From Folioceros fuciformis (taxonomy: Eukaryota > Anthocerotophyta > Anthocerotopsida > Anthocerotales), in NCBI GenBank assembly GCA_049999805.1, contig JBNGIO010006382.1, forward strand, positions 1 through 61,233: a DNA stretch of 61,233 bases, in the 5' to 3' direction. The notes under the pieces are model-generated. The model worked only from the letters and a program-made list of their open reading frames with translations. It ran no database searches and was not told where the DNA came from. The translations under genes were made by a program, and so were the position numbers. The stretch's first letter is position 1; every line of letters starts with the position of its first letter. Below, piece by piece: positions 11,601 to 21,548 of this stretch.

Positions 11601-12173
11601 GAAGCCATGCTCCTGGCAGGTGTGAAGCCAGATGAAGTCACATTCTTAGCAATCCTGTCAGCATGTAGTCATTCCGGCATGGTGGACAGAGGCCTTGCGT
11701 ACTTCGACAGCATGCACAGAGTGCACGGCATTTCCCCTGAAGTGGAGCATTTTGCCTGCGTGATTGATCTTGTCGGCCGTGCTGGACTCCTTAGCGAGGC
11801 AGAGGGCCTGCTGTCAAGAATGCCAATGCAACCGAAGCTGCCTGTATGGATGTCATTTCTGGGAGCATGCCGGACGCATGGTGACGTCGTGATGGCAATC
11901 CGGGCTTTCGACGGTGCTGTGGCTGTAAAACCAAAAGAAGCTGCTGCCTATGTCTTAATGTCTAATGTCTATGCAAACGCTGGAATGTGGAGGCATGCAA
12001 GGGAAATCGAGGAGTTGAGAGAAAGAGCAGGTGCATGGAAGAAGCCTGGCCGGAGCTGGATTGAGCATGGGGATGAGGTGCACACGTTTGTGGTGGGAGA
12101 CCGCAGCCATGCAGAAACAGCCGCTTTGTATGCTGTCTTGAGCAAGTTGAACCTCGCACTTCAAGGAGTCTGA
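8602..12173 (+). CDS. PLS-class PPR protein, 1162 residues, with a five-unit internal array
   Basis: Probably an organellar RNA-binding protein acting in RNA editing or processing. Two exons are supported: 8602-8783 (ATG at 8602) and 8867-12173, joined by an 83-bp GT-AG intron. The join restores an exact frame of 1163 codons including the stop and places PQISRGIERLCKEGQ upstream of the first PPR. The N-terminal ~60 residues are basic with no domain. PLS triplets follow to about residue 1030, then E1/E2 and a PG box (KKPGRSWIE) with VVGDRSH, where the protein ends. The DYW deaminase HxE site is absent, so catalysis would have to come from a partner. Residues encoded by 9600-11354 form five triplets of exactly 117 residues each. 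It lies 263 bp from the divergent PPR pseudogene start at 8338. The intron call is inferred from frame and splice sites only. Confidence 0.9.
9600..11354 (+). repeat. five tandem 351-bp coding repeats (117 residues each) inside the PPR gene
   Basis: Units start at 9600, 9951, 10302, 10653 and 11004 and end at 11354, with no length variation. Each encodes an L-S-P triplet opening with QACG(I/T)LAE-like residues. Each carries the same ~15-residue insertion of the type EEE-S-x3-GQ-VK between the start of the L motif and its conserved GR(K/E)(L/I)HAEA helix. Normal PLS triplets are about 102 residues, so 102+15 explains the 117 period. The triplets before and after the array lack the insertion. 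Sequence between units has diverged, so the array is not an assembly artefact of identical copies. Confidence 0.92.
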
Positions 12174-12712
12174 CGCACGCAAATGAGTTGGTGGGCATAT
12201 GCTTATACTCTCATGGCACAGGCGAAAGCTTGAGGCTAGCTAGCTTGGAGTAGATCGTGCATAGCGCTATGTTGACAATATTCTCTGCTTGCACAACTTG
12301 TTTTCTTGCATCGACATTGTCACATGTTTTGTGAACTCGTTTGCAGAGATGCATAAGACATCAGCTTGTCTCTTTGTACCACAACTTCCATCCGGTAGAG
12401 AAGCTGTTTTGCAGAATATGGAACTTGTGGACTGATCTTCGTGACAACTCTCCTCTGGAGCTCATGTCCGAAGAGTGTCCCAGTTTAGTTTATGTAAGAC
12501 ATATTGGGAGTTTGCACGAATCCGTTGAACATGCTCTTTGTATTATTACACTTGTATCTGGCCAAGTCTACATAGTCCTTGGTGGCGTGAAATTACGCTA
12601 GCCTTGCGTGAACGTGTTCAAGTTTGTAGGACACTTCATGCGTGCTATCTATATATGCAATGCAATTGACGGCCGTTGGTTTACGTTCTGTGCAAATTCG
12701 TATCGCCGGCTG
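12174..12712. other. intergenic region between PPR stop and RNA methyltransferase start
   Basis: No gene recognised. It should contain the 3' UTR of the PPR gene and, at its right end, the promoter of the next gene. Confidence 0.5.
12649..12656 (+). promoter_or_regulatory. possible TATA box of the RNA methyltransferase gene
   Basis: CTATATAT sits about 57-64 bp upstream of the ATG at 12713. That would place the transcription start about 30 bp before the ATG and exclude the in-frame upstream start codons. Motif match only. Confidence 0.3.
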
Positions 12713-14243
12713 ATGGCGGCGAAAGCCAGTCCCGGGGCAGAGGGACCTCGGAAACAGACTGTCGCAGCAGCCGGTACCAATGGTCACAAGGATCGAAAGC
12801 GGAAGGCGCAGAAGGAAGCTTTCGTCTTTGGCAATTACACCCGGTACTACGGCTATCGGGTGCGCGTCTTCTCTGCGCTGCATCATTTGACTCCCGCTGT
12901 TGCTGTTGCGGAGTTTGAAGCTCCCAGCCACACAAGAAAATTGGAACGCTTGCTAGGCTTGTTGCGGGCTGAATTTGGCTTTGTTGGATACGTTCTCGTG
13001 TGTGTTCAGATTGGGGAGCTCCTTGATGAAGATCCGCGACTGAAGGTGTTGAGGAAGGAATGGTTCGAAGGGAAGGCTTGTTTGGATATTGGCTGCAACG
13101 AGGGTTACGTGACAATTACGATAGGTGTGAGGGCTACTTCCTGGCTCTCTTGGTGGAAAGTGTCATGGCACGTCCTTGGAACGTCGTTCTGAATGCCGTG
13201 GTGGTGTTTTCAGCGCAGAAGTTTGGATGTAAGAGCATTTTGGGAGTGGATATAGATGCCGGTAAGGCTGCTGTTTGCCTAACCTTCCATAAGAGTTCGG
13301 TCTTGCTACCGTCTTCTCATGCCTTTTCGTGTTGTGAAATGTAGCGTTGGTATGTAAAGCCCGTCGACATCTTAAGAACGAGGTTGAGGGAGATGCTGCA
13401 ACGGACTGTGGTGTTTCGGACCCAAGGCCGACTGGAGAGGAGCCGGAGCACATCAAAGATAGGGTTGAGAGGGGTACCGGTACGCGGACTGCATCAAGCG
13501 CTGCTCTGAGGGGAGAGCTGTTGGCCCAAGCAGTTTCATTCAGACGAGAGAACTTCATTGAGGCTCCGGTGCATGAAAGCCTGTATGACACTGTTTTGTG
13601 GTGAGCTCCGACGCCAACCTGGGCTTGTGTTGGATGTTAAGTTCGTCTTCACTTCGAAGGGAATGCGGTTGTTGTTCTTTCTGTCTGCGACATTTCTCTG
13701 ATTGTCAGTACGCCTCGTGATGGGACGAATTGCAGCTTGAGCGTGACCAAATGGATCCACTTAAATTGGGGCGACGACGGTCTCGTAAAGTTTTTTGCCA
13801 AAATTTTCCGCATACTTCGGCCGGTATTTTTCATCTGTCAATGTGCTGTTTTACCAAATTAATATTACGTCCAGAGCTTTCTCTTTCTCTGAACCTCGCG
13901 TTGTGAACTCATCGTTTGCAGGGGGGCATGCTGGTGGTAGAACCACAACCATGGTCATCATACGTCAAAAAAAGGCGTGTATCTGAGGTTTGCAAGAAGA
14001 ATTTCAAAGAGATCAAACTCAGGCCCGACAACTTCCCAGAGCTTCTGATTGATAAGGTTTGCACTCACGTAAACCAGATAGCTCTGGTGGTTGTCCCTCG
14101 TTTTTCTCTCTTTGCTGCCTGCCCCGGAAATTGAATCTTCTCTCGTCGCACAGATTGGATTCAAGTCTTACGAGCAAATAGCGTCGGAGGTGAAGGATAG
14201 CATAGCAGGATTTAACCGTCCCCTCTTCGTTTACTACAAGTGA
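12713..14243 (+). CDS. Bin3/MePCE-type RNA methyltransferase (probable RNA 5'-monophosphate/gamma-phosphate capping enzyme)
   Basis: Family members use S-adenosylmethionine to methylate the 5' phosphate of small RNAs such as 7SK or U6. I read seven exons: 12713-12859, 13010-13124, 13214-13261, 13345-13600, 13736-13823, 13922-14056 and 14154-14243. All are GT-AG and sum to 292 residues plus stop. Visible signatures in order: FGNYTRYYGYR, DPRLKVLRKEWFEGKACLD, the SAM-binding LDIGCNEGYVTI, SILGVDIDA, the Bin3-specific KWIHLNWGDDGL, and VVEPQPWSSY. The central region, about residues 105-190, is the usual low-conservation insert. It ends FNRPLFVYYK. The plant homologue is the At5g51130 type. The substrate RNA cannot be read from sequence. 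Confidence 0.93.
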
Positions 14244-15165
14244 AACTGCCGTTGGAAGTGAGCGCGCTTGGCACAACAAGGGTTTTTCTGGGCGGAAGGC
14301 GTCTGTCGTTTTCGAGGCCCGACGGTTTTGCTGCCCTTGTCTGCCTCCCTCTTTTGAACCACGCTTTTTTGTTTGTCTAGAAGGCACTTTATTTTGGTGC
14401 TGAAACACCCTTGTGTGTGGCTCTAAGGTCGGCACGGAGATTATGAAGCAGCTGCACCAAGAAAATGCTCAACGGATAATTGAGTCGGCCAGTGCGGAAT
14501 GTGGGGATCGTTGATACGTCGATTATGCAGGAATGTTGAAGGATAGTGGATTAGTCTCAAAAACTTAGGGGAACGTGGTGTCGGTAAATGAGTCCACGTT
14601 ATGTAGCTGCGGCACTCTCACTCCAATTTTCCGTGTCAGCTGTCGGGATCCGCTTGTGACGAAATGTTGACAATTGGATCGACTCATCCAGACAAAACTC
14701 GTTGTTTGTCCCGTGTGTAAGTCTCCCTTGATTTGGAATAGCTTCTCAGGTGGGCACTCCGCCTTTCACCCCCAACTGGCTTCAGGATCTCCGGAAACCA
14801 CGAAGTCCAAAAAGGGCGGTGCTGAGCCAGCTGCCGGTTCGTGTAATGCTTTTAGTGTCCTGTTCAGCCGCTTGCGTTCTACCTGTTCCTTTCCCCTTTT
14901 GCTGATCAGATGGACATTCTCTTAGACAGCAGACTACAGCGGATGCCTGCACATTGTTCTTGAAACGCCTGCAGCTAACAATCCAATGCACAGTATCCAG
15001 AGTTAGGCACTTACCAACTGATGGATTAGAAGCAAGCATGCTTGAAATCAGTGCACACGCAGGCTCACACAGCATCGTACAGCTACTGCATCGCTTTGCA
15101 AAGCTCCATTCCAATCGTGTTCTGTGATAAGGTCGTTGGCTGTAAGCAGATTGAAATCCAGTTCC
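14244..15165. other. intergenic region between the methyltransferase and the ABCG gene
   Basis: No gene recognised. Reading frames here lack domains. The right end should hold the ABCG promoter and 5' UTR. Confidence 0.5.
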
Positions 15166-17959
15166 ATGGATTCTCCCTTGCAGCTTGAAATGCCGAGCGG
15201 CTCGGTTGCAGGAAAGCTGGTTGCAACTGGCGCTCACTTGGCTTGGAGAAATCTGAAAGTCACAATTCGAGGGTCAACTGGAGGTGAAGACGGAGGCGCC
15301 ACGCTGCTGGAAGGTCTGACCGGCTACGCAGAGCCCGGCAGCATCACGGCTATCATGGGTCCTTCAGGCTCCGGCAAATCCACTCTGCTTGACACTCTTG
15401 CAGGTATTTCTCCATGTGTCACTGCATGCGCACACAAATCCAATATCAACTGCGACTGGGTGGAAGGCTAATTCGGCAATCAGGGAGACTGTCCAAACAT
15501 GCCAGAAGGACAGGAGACATTTTCCTAAACGGCCATCGCCAACAGCTGAGCTATGGTGTAGCTGTAAGCCTGCTGCTTGCCTTGCATTGATGCAAATTGG
15601 AGAACGTGGCTCAAAATGTCTCATGCCTCCTGCTCTGCTGCTGGATTGCAGGCTTATGTGACTCAAGACGACAATTTACTGGGGACATTGACTGTTCACG
15701 AGACTGTCACCTTTTCGGCGTTCTTTCGCCTTGCTGATAGCTTGCCAAGAGAAGAAAAGATGGAAATAGTGGACAACACCATCCGAGAGATGGGACTACG
15801 AGACGCTGCTCACACCACCGTTGGCAACTGGCACTTGAAAGGCCTGAGTGGAGGGGAAAGAAGACGACTCAGCATTGCTGTGGAGCTTCTCACTAAGCCT
15901 CGCTTGCTGTTTCTGGATGAGCCTACCAGTGGCTTGGACAGGTACCATTGTGGTAGCCACCATGCGTCTTCAGACTTCTCGTACCACAACATATTTGAAG
16001 TTTTGTTGTGGCCATGCCAGTGCTGCAGCCTTCTATGTGATGACTACACTGAAGAACTTGGCTGTCGAGGGTCGCACCATCATTAGCTCCATCCATCAGC
16101 CCAGCAGCGAGGTGTACGAGGTTTTTGACAACCTTATTCTTCTGTCTGGGGGAAGAACGGTCTACTTCGGTTCTCCTTTCGAGGCTCATGAGGTCATACT
16201 CCAGGCCTGCCTTCCTTCATTTGCATATATTACATGTGAGGATTAGCAGGATGATTGATCCGCCTCGTAGTCCCACCAGCACTTCGTGAATGCTGGCATG
16301 CCATGCCCACCATGGCGAAATCCGGCCGACCATTTCCTCCGCGCCATCAATAAAGACTTCGACGCAGTTCCTGCACATGCGCGAAAATTCAAGGTGAGTA
16401 TATTGCTGAACTGCTGATTTAAGGGTCTGTTTGATATCAAGAATAAATGACGACTTAAGACATGGCTCGGCAGGAGGATGTCGAGGAAGCTGATTCCCAG
16501 CGTGCAATGCCGACACCAGATCGTGTGAAACATCTCGTGCAGCTGTACCAGACGTCGGGATTTGCAATCAGGGCTAACATCAAGGCCCTAGAGATCTCCA
16601 AGATGGTGATCCACGCACGTAACTCTTTCCTGCAGGCTGCTTGGATGATTTACTCCCATCATCTAATTCTCAGCTATATGTCTTATGTGTCTGCGGTCCA
16701 CGCATGATTTTTTAAACCAGAGATCCTGGCACTGGTGCCGCAGGAAGGCCCTTTTCTTGAGTCTTCCGGCTCAGAAGCAAGTACGTTGAATCAGACATTC
16801 ACACTCACAGGCAGGTCCTTCATCAACATGTGGAGAGACCTTGGGTACTACTGGCTCCGCTTGCTGTTGTACGTCATCTTATGCATTTCTGTGGGATCCG
16901 TCTTCTTCCAACTCGGCACCACCTACTCCGCCATCCAGGTAGGCTGCAGGTTGTGTTCACGACAGTAACAATCTCCCCAGCGTTGCAGACGTTAAGCTCA
17001 AGTGGCTACACGATACTTGCAGGCAAGAGCGTCCTGCATGGTTTTCATCGTGAGCTTCCTAGCATTCATGGCGGTTGGGGGCTTCCCTTCCTTCATCGAG
17101 GAAATGAAGGTAGGCTCTGCAGTGTGCATGTCCTAGACTCCTGTGACACGCAACATGAGTAGGCTTACATGTCCTTCAATCAGAGTCCTGCATGCAGGTA
17201 TTCAGTCGCGAGCGGCTCAACGGGCACTATGGAGTGGGAGCTTTTCTCATCAGCAACACGCTCTCCTCCCTACCATTCCTAGTCATAATCTCTTGTGTTT
17301 CTGGGGCATCGTTGTACTTCTTAACAGGCCTACATCAGGGCTCCTCTCACTTCATCTACTTTGTCTTGGTTATCCTCATCACCGTTTGTGTCGTCGAGTC
17401 CATGATGATGGCAATAGCAACTCTCGTGCCAAACTTCCTCATGGGAATAATCATAGCAGCTGCAATCCAGGTTTGTTGCTACGTACTTGCAGTTGGACTC
17501 CAGTGAAAATTAGGATTTGCTCTGTTCCTGAAAATTGCAATGTTCCCAGTCTGTGTTCATTATGGATGGTGGCTTCTTCCGGTTGTATGACGATCTACCG
17601 AGGCCAGTCTGGAAGTACCCCGTCTATTACTTGAGTTTCCACTCCTACGCATATCAGGTACCTAAGTTTGGGCTCGAGAAGTAGTCGGCTTGGCACGGAA
17701 GATTGACATACCTGCTGTCCTGTCACAGGGATTGTTCCAAAACGATTTTGGGGGGTTAACTTTCAGTTCATTGGAGCAAGGGGTAATCACAGGGGAGGAG
17801 ATTCTGCGAGAAAGTTTCCAAATGCACTCCACGAGAAGCAAATGGGTGAATCTCGCAATTCTGCTTGTTCACGCTTTGGCGTATCGAACGCTCTTCTTCC
17901 TCTTTATCAAGCTACGGGAGAAGCTGGGCCCGGGTGTTGAAGGACTACAAAAGAGATAA
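15166..17959 (+). CDS. ABCG-family half transporter (ABCG11/12/15-like, WBC type)
   Basis: In land plants, members of this clade dimerise in the plasma membrane to export cuticular lipids or other hydrophobic compounds. Eleven exons fit GT-AG rules: 15166-15403, 15484-15563, 15652-15941, 16021-16192, 16280-16393, 16474-16605, 16744-16938, 17023-17109, 17198-17470, 17550-17657 and 17729-17959. They give 639 residues with no stop. The N-terminal ATPase shows Walker [10 protein letters not shown], signature [15 protein letters not shown], Walker [13 protein letters not shown] and the switch [15 protein letters not shown]. The C-terminal half has the ABCG membrane domain starting at [14 protein letters not shown], with hydrophobic spans and [13 protein letters not shown](S)RERLNGHYG. 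The ATG at 15166 is the first ATG in frame. The donor after exon 4 (GAG/GTCATA) is weak. All catalytic motifs are intact; the substrate is unknown. Confidence 0.95.
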
Positions 17960-18097
17960 TGTGAACATGCCGCAAGTGAAGTGGCTAAAATCAGTACGCA
18001 GCAAGCGAAAGTCTTCAAGGATTCTATATGTGCACTCGAACCAGGGGTCGATACGTATACCTCAAGAACCTTAAAGCTGGCGTGAGTGTTACTGAAG

Positions 18098-18146
18098 GGA
18101 CAAGCTAACAGAGCAGGTGAAGCTTCTTCACCTGTTCTGCTTGTCC
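18098..18146. repeat. imperfect inverted repeat (hairpin)
   Basis: GGACAAGC (18098-18105) pairs with GCTTGTCC (18139-18146). CAGGTGAAG (18114-18122) pairs with CTTCACCTG (18126-18134), leaving a 3-nt loop and an unpaired 8/4-nt internal bulge. It lies about 140 bp past the ABCG stop and beside the GT47 pseudogene, so it may mark a 3' processing signal or a rearrangement scar. Confidence 0.5.
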
Positions 18147-18149
18147 GTG

Positions 18150-18592
18150 ATGTCAAGCAGTCTACTTGAGGGTGGCGTCCCTCTCATCCACCGTGATGGA
18201 GAAGGTAGTCCAGTCCACAACATAACTGAGGACAGCGAAAAGTTATGTATTACAGTCACTGGTACGCAGTCGTGGTACATGGCCTCGGCCGGCAGTTCAC
18301 AACGTATCCCATGGCGCAGATGAAAGAATTGGTGGAGTTCATCTGTTGGACATAAAGATACCTGGTGCTTACTGACACGGGGAAGAACCTCGTCGAGTTC
18401 TCCTAGCGTCCGGATGGAGAACAGTATGAACTCTGCTTTGCACATACATGGACCAGCGGAGAATGTTGGGACGAATGGGAACTGGGTCTGCCCCATCCAA
18501 GCTTGGATTTGGGCACCATTTTTAGCGCTCGTGACTGGTCGTTCGGTAAAAAAGACGTGTTCGTACACCATAAACTCTGGCAAACTGCTTTG
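18150..18592 (-). pseudogene. GT47 exostosin pseudogene fragment
   Basis: Read on the minus strand, this stretch aligns with the C-terminal half of the intact exostosin gene at 42748-44793. Shared blocks include the DNA for the YEVLPR region, for a CICAMGYE-like region, for EA-x3-DCVPV and NFSL, and the identical run CCTTCTCCATCACGGTGGAT. Upstream, the blocks that in the intact gene encode LPEVYI and GQMHGRVRPVL are also recognisable. The frame is scrambled by indels and the conserved Cys-rich stretch is disrupted, so no working enzyme is encoded. It has no N-terminal part, membrane anchor or start. It lies between the ABCG stop and the PPR stop, in inverted orientation and 24 kb away from its relative. 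Confidence 0.8.
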
Positions 18593-18621
18593 TTTGATAG
18601 CTTAACAGCAAGACAGGAGAA

Positions 18622-20802
18622 CTAAGTACAGATGCCTGATGAGTCCAGATATGGCTCATACCCACCTTTCTTAAGTTGGGATAAAAGGTGCCCAAGCATT
18701 ACATATATGTGTTGAATTTCAGGATGATTCTCATCCCCAACTAAGAAACTGTGGACTAGTCCATCCATGTCTGCCCACCAGCTTTTGCCTGGATCCTTCC
18801 AGGCCCCAATCCCCTCTCGTCGTACGTGAAGCTTCTCTGCCTGCTCCCACATCTGGGAACCAGTGTAAATGTTTCTCATCAACACATATGCTGCGGCATC
18901 TTTGTTGTTAAGCTTCACTGCCTCATCAAAAGCATGACGTCCAATGTCCACGTTGCTCCACTTTCGACAAGCATTCAGTAGAGTGTGCCACATTGTAGCA
19001 TCAGGAGGTACAGGCATTGTGCTTATTAAAGCTAGTGCCTCGTCCAGGTGGCCTGCACGACCCAGGAGATCCACCATGCATGTGTAATGGTCAGCCGTCG
19101 GAGTGATGCCATACCATCTGCTCATTGACTCAAAGAGCTCTCGCCCCTTGCTCACTAAACCGGTATGGCTGCAGACTGTTAGCACACTAAGGAGAGTCAT
19201 GCCATCTGGTTGGATGCCACTCTCTCGCATTCTGAGAACCAAGTTGAAGACCTCATCACTGTCTCCTTGACGGCTGTATCCTGCAATCAATGCACTCCAG
19301 CTGACAACATCTTTGTTTGGTAAGGCATCAAACACCTGCTGTGCATCAACCATACTCCCCGCCTTTGCATACATGCTTATCAGGCTGTTGGCTACAGCTG
19401 CATCAGATTGAAGCCCCTGGTCTTCTATCTGTGCATGAAGCTGCCTTCCCACATGCAAAGCTGACACACCTGCACATGCCTGAAGAAGGCAGACAAATGT
19501 AACAACATTGGGTGCAACACTGCCGTCTACTCTCATTGCCCTGTAAAGTTGAAGGGCTTCCTGCCCCATGCCATGCTGGGAATACCCTGCGATCATGGCA
19601 CTCCAAGTCACCACGTTCTTTTGACCAAGTCCGTCAAAGATGCCTCGAGCATCCTCGAGGCTGCCACACTTGGCATACATGCTCACCAAACTGCTGGCTA
19701 CAAACACATTACCTTGGAGTCCTAGTACACTGATTTGTGCATGGAGCTGTCTCCCCATCTCCAAAGCTGGGTTCCCCACACTCGCACATGCCTGCAAGAG
19801 GCACACAAATGTTACAGAATCCAGCGCAATGATGCCTTCTTCTTGCATAGCTCTGTAGACAAAAAGGGCCCTGTGCCCCATGTTCTGCTGGGCATATCCT
19901 GCTATCATGACGCTCCAAGTCACCAAATCCTTTTCATGAAGCCCGTCAAACACTCTTTGAGCGTCTTCCAAGCTTCCACATTTAGCGTACATGTCAACCA
20001 AGCAACTGGAGACAAATAAATCGCCCTCAACGCCACTTGCCAACACATCAGCGTGCACCTGCTGCCCAGAATTCAAGTCCTCTACCCCGGCACAGGCCTG
20101 AAGAGCTGCCACAAACACATGCCCGTCCGGCTTCACACTTGACCTGCGCATTCGATGATATAGCTCTACGGCCTGTTTGTCTTCCCCGTGTTTCACGTGA
20201 GCAGAGATTATAGCAGACCAAGTGAACGCATCCGGTTTGGCAACCACTACAAACAAACCCATCGCGTCGTGCAAACTGGCAAGAGAAGCATACATTCGCA
20301 ACATGTGGTTGCAAAGGAAAGTATCAGACTCATACCCCCTCTTCACCGTGAGAGCATGGACACGCCGACCCATAACCAAATCCTTCTTAACCATACATTC
20401 TTTAAGGACAGAGTAGAAGAGAGAGCGGGATACACCACAGCCAGTTTGCACCAGAACGCCAAGGGCCTCAACAGCCTCAGTGTACTGACCTTGCTGACAT
20501 AGTTCATTCACGATCTCAGCAGATACGTCCATTTCATGTCCAGCAGGCGGACCCCGTTGCACATCCAGAGCAAAGCAATCCGATGCCACCTGGGTGGGCC
20601 ACCGTGTGACTGAATTGCGATGGACCAGGCAGCCATGATTGGCATAAGCGTGCACTGAACCTATCGAAGGTTCAAGCCTGGACCCAATGCCCAACTCCAG
20701 ACCTGAAGATGGAGTACTGCGCAAATGACTCTTACCTAGTCCGTTTGCCCCGCTACACACAATATCGGCACCAAGTTTTAAGCAAGCATGGCTCACGGCC
20801 AT
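18622..20802 (-). CDS. PLS-class PPR protein, E/E+ type, 726 residues
   Basis: Predicted organellar RNA-binding protein. The single exon starts at ATG 20802; an in-frame TGA two codons upstream of the preceding TTG closes the frame. The first ~95 residues are variable and may be a targeting peptide. PLS triplets run from NELCQQGQYTEAVEALGVL onward, with repeated VDMYAKCGSLEDAQ S motifs and VVTWSAMIAGYSQHGMGQEA P motifs. L2/S2 motifs follow (CSHTGLVSKGRELFESM, HYTCMVDLLGRAG), then E1/E2 and a PG box (KDPGKSWWADMDGLVHSFLV). The protein stops 14 residues after the following GGYEPY, before the HxE zinc/catalytic site, so it lacks deaminase activity. It is the intact paralogue of the pseudogene at 6021-8338 and ends 30 bp from the GT47 relic. 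Confidence 0.92.
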   Translation of the reverse strand: MAVSHACLKLGADIVCSGANGLGKSHLRSTPSSGLELGIGSRLEPSIGSVHAYANHGCLVHRNSVTRWPTQVASDCFALDVQRGPPAGHEMDVSAEIVNELCQQGQYTEAVEALGVLVQTGCGVSRSLFYSVLKECMVKKDLVMGRRVHALTVKRGYESDTFLCNHMLRMYASLASLHDAMGLFVVVAKPDAFTWSAIISAHVKHGEDKQAVELYHRMRRSSVKPDGHVFVAALQACAGVEDLNSGQQVHADVLASGVEGDLFVSSCLVDMYAKCGSLEDAQRVFDGLHEKDLVTWSVMIAGYAQQNMGHRALFVYRAMQEEGIIALDSVTFVCLLQACASVGNPALEMGRQLHAQISVLGLQGNVFVASSLVSMYAKCGSLEDARGIFDGLGQKNVVTWSAMIAGYSQHGMGQEALQLYRAMRVDGSVAPNVVTFVCLLQACAGVSALHVGRQLHAQIEDQGLQSDAAVANSLISMYAKAGSMVDAQQVFDALPNKDVVSWSALIAGYSRQGDSDEVFNLVLRMRESGIQPDGMTLLSVLTVCSHTGLVSKGRELFESMSRWYGITPTADHYTCMVDLLGRAGHLDEALALISTMPVPPDATMWHTLLNACRKWSNVDIGRHAFDEAVKLNNKDAAAYVLMRNIYTGSQMWEQAEKLHVRREGIGAWKDPGKSWWADMDGLVHSFLVGDENHPEIQHIYVMLGHLLSQLKKGGYEPYLDSSGICT

Positions 20803-21548
20803 GTACAATCAATTACACTGGTACATTAAACAATCACAGGGGATGTGACACTGGTCAGTGCCATATACAGCCCGCCATCCTCATCCGTGTACATATATTT
20901 GGGTAGAGTCTGCAACTTGCTTCCTTAAAGATAAAGAGAACGACAAGCAAGATGCTTGGTTCCGTAATCACAGAGAATTTGTTTACACAGATTTGCAAAA
21001 GTTTACGAAGAGAACGCATTTTATCCAAGAAGCAGTAATTCAGCCTGAAGGCCCAAAACAGTCGCTGAAGCACTTGGTATGGGTTAGAGAGAGTTTAGTG
21101 ATCTGCAGCGACTGAGCGCTCTCTGGTTGATGTCAGACAACCTTCACGATAGGTGACAGTCCACCTACTTTGATCCATCGTTGGGCATAACGTGACCCGC
21201 CCAAGTCAAGGGGGAATTGGCGTGATGGGGGAGTGGGAGGTGTTGAATCACTGTTTCGCCTATCAGGCAGTGACAACATATGCGGATATGTTCCACCGTG
21301 TCACAATCTTCTGAAGGCTTCTATGCTTGAGCTGCCAATGTCAACAGGACCCGTTCATGCACCAGGCATGCCACTCCGTCATTACATACCTACCCTTACT
21401 TCTCAGAGATGCACATTCCAGACTCCGGAACTCCTGTTCTCTTGGAATGCTGAAAGCATTCCACTCCTGCTCTGCGTCTTCAGAAAGTAAGTGGCTGCTC
21501 AGCAAGCCTTGACCCTGCGTACTGTGTCTGTGGCTTTTGATTACGAAA
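20803..21548. other. intergenic region between divergent PPR and chalcone isomerase-like relic
   Basis: No gene recognised. It presumably holds the PPR promoter. Confidence 0.5.

Noticed and set aside
12608-12712. Upstream in-frame ATGs of the RNA methyltransferase
   Set aside because: They lie 5' of or next to a TATA-like element and encode residues unlike the family; the ATG at 12713 fits the homologous N-terminus.
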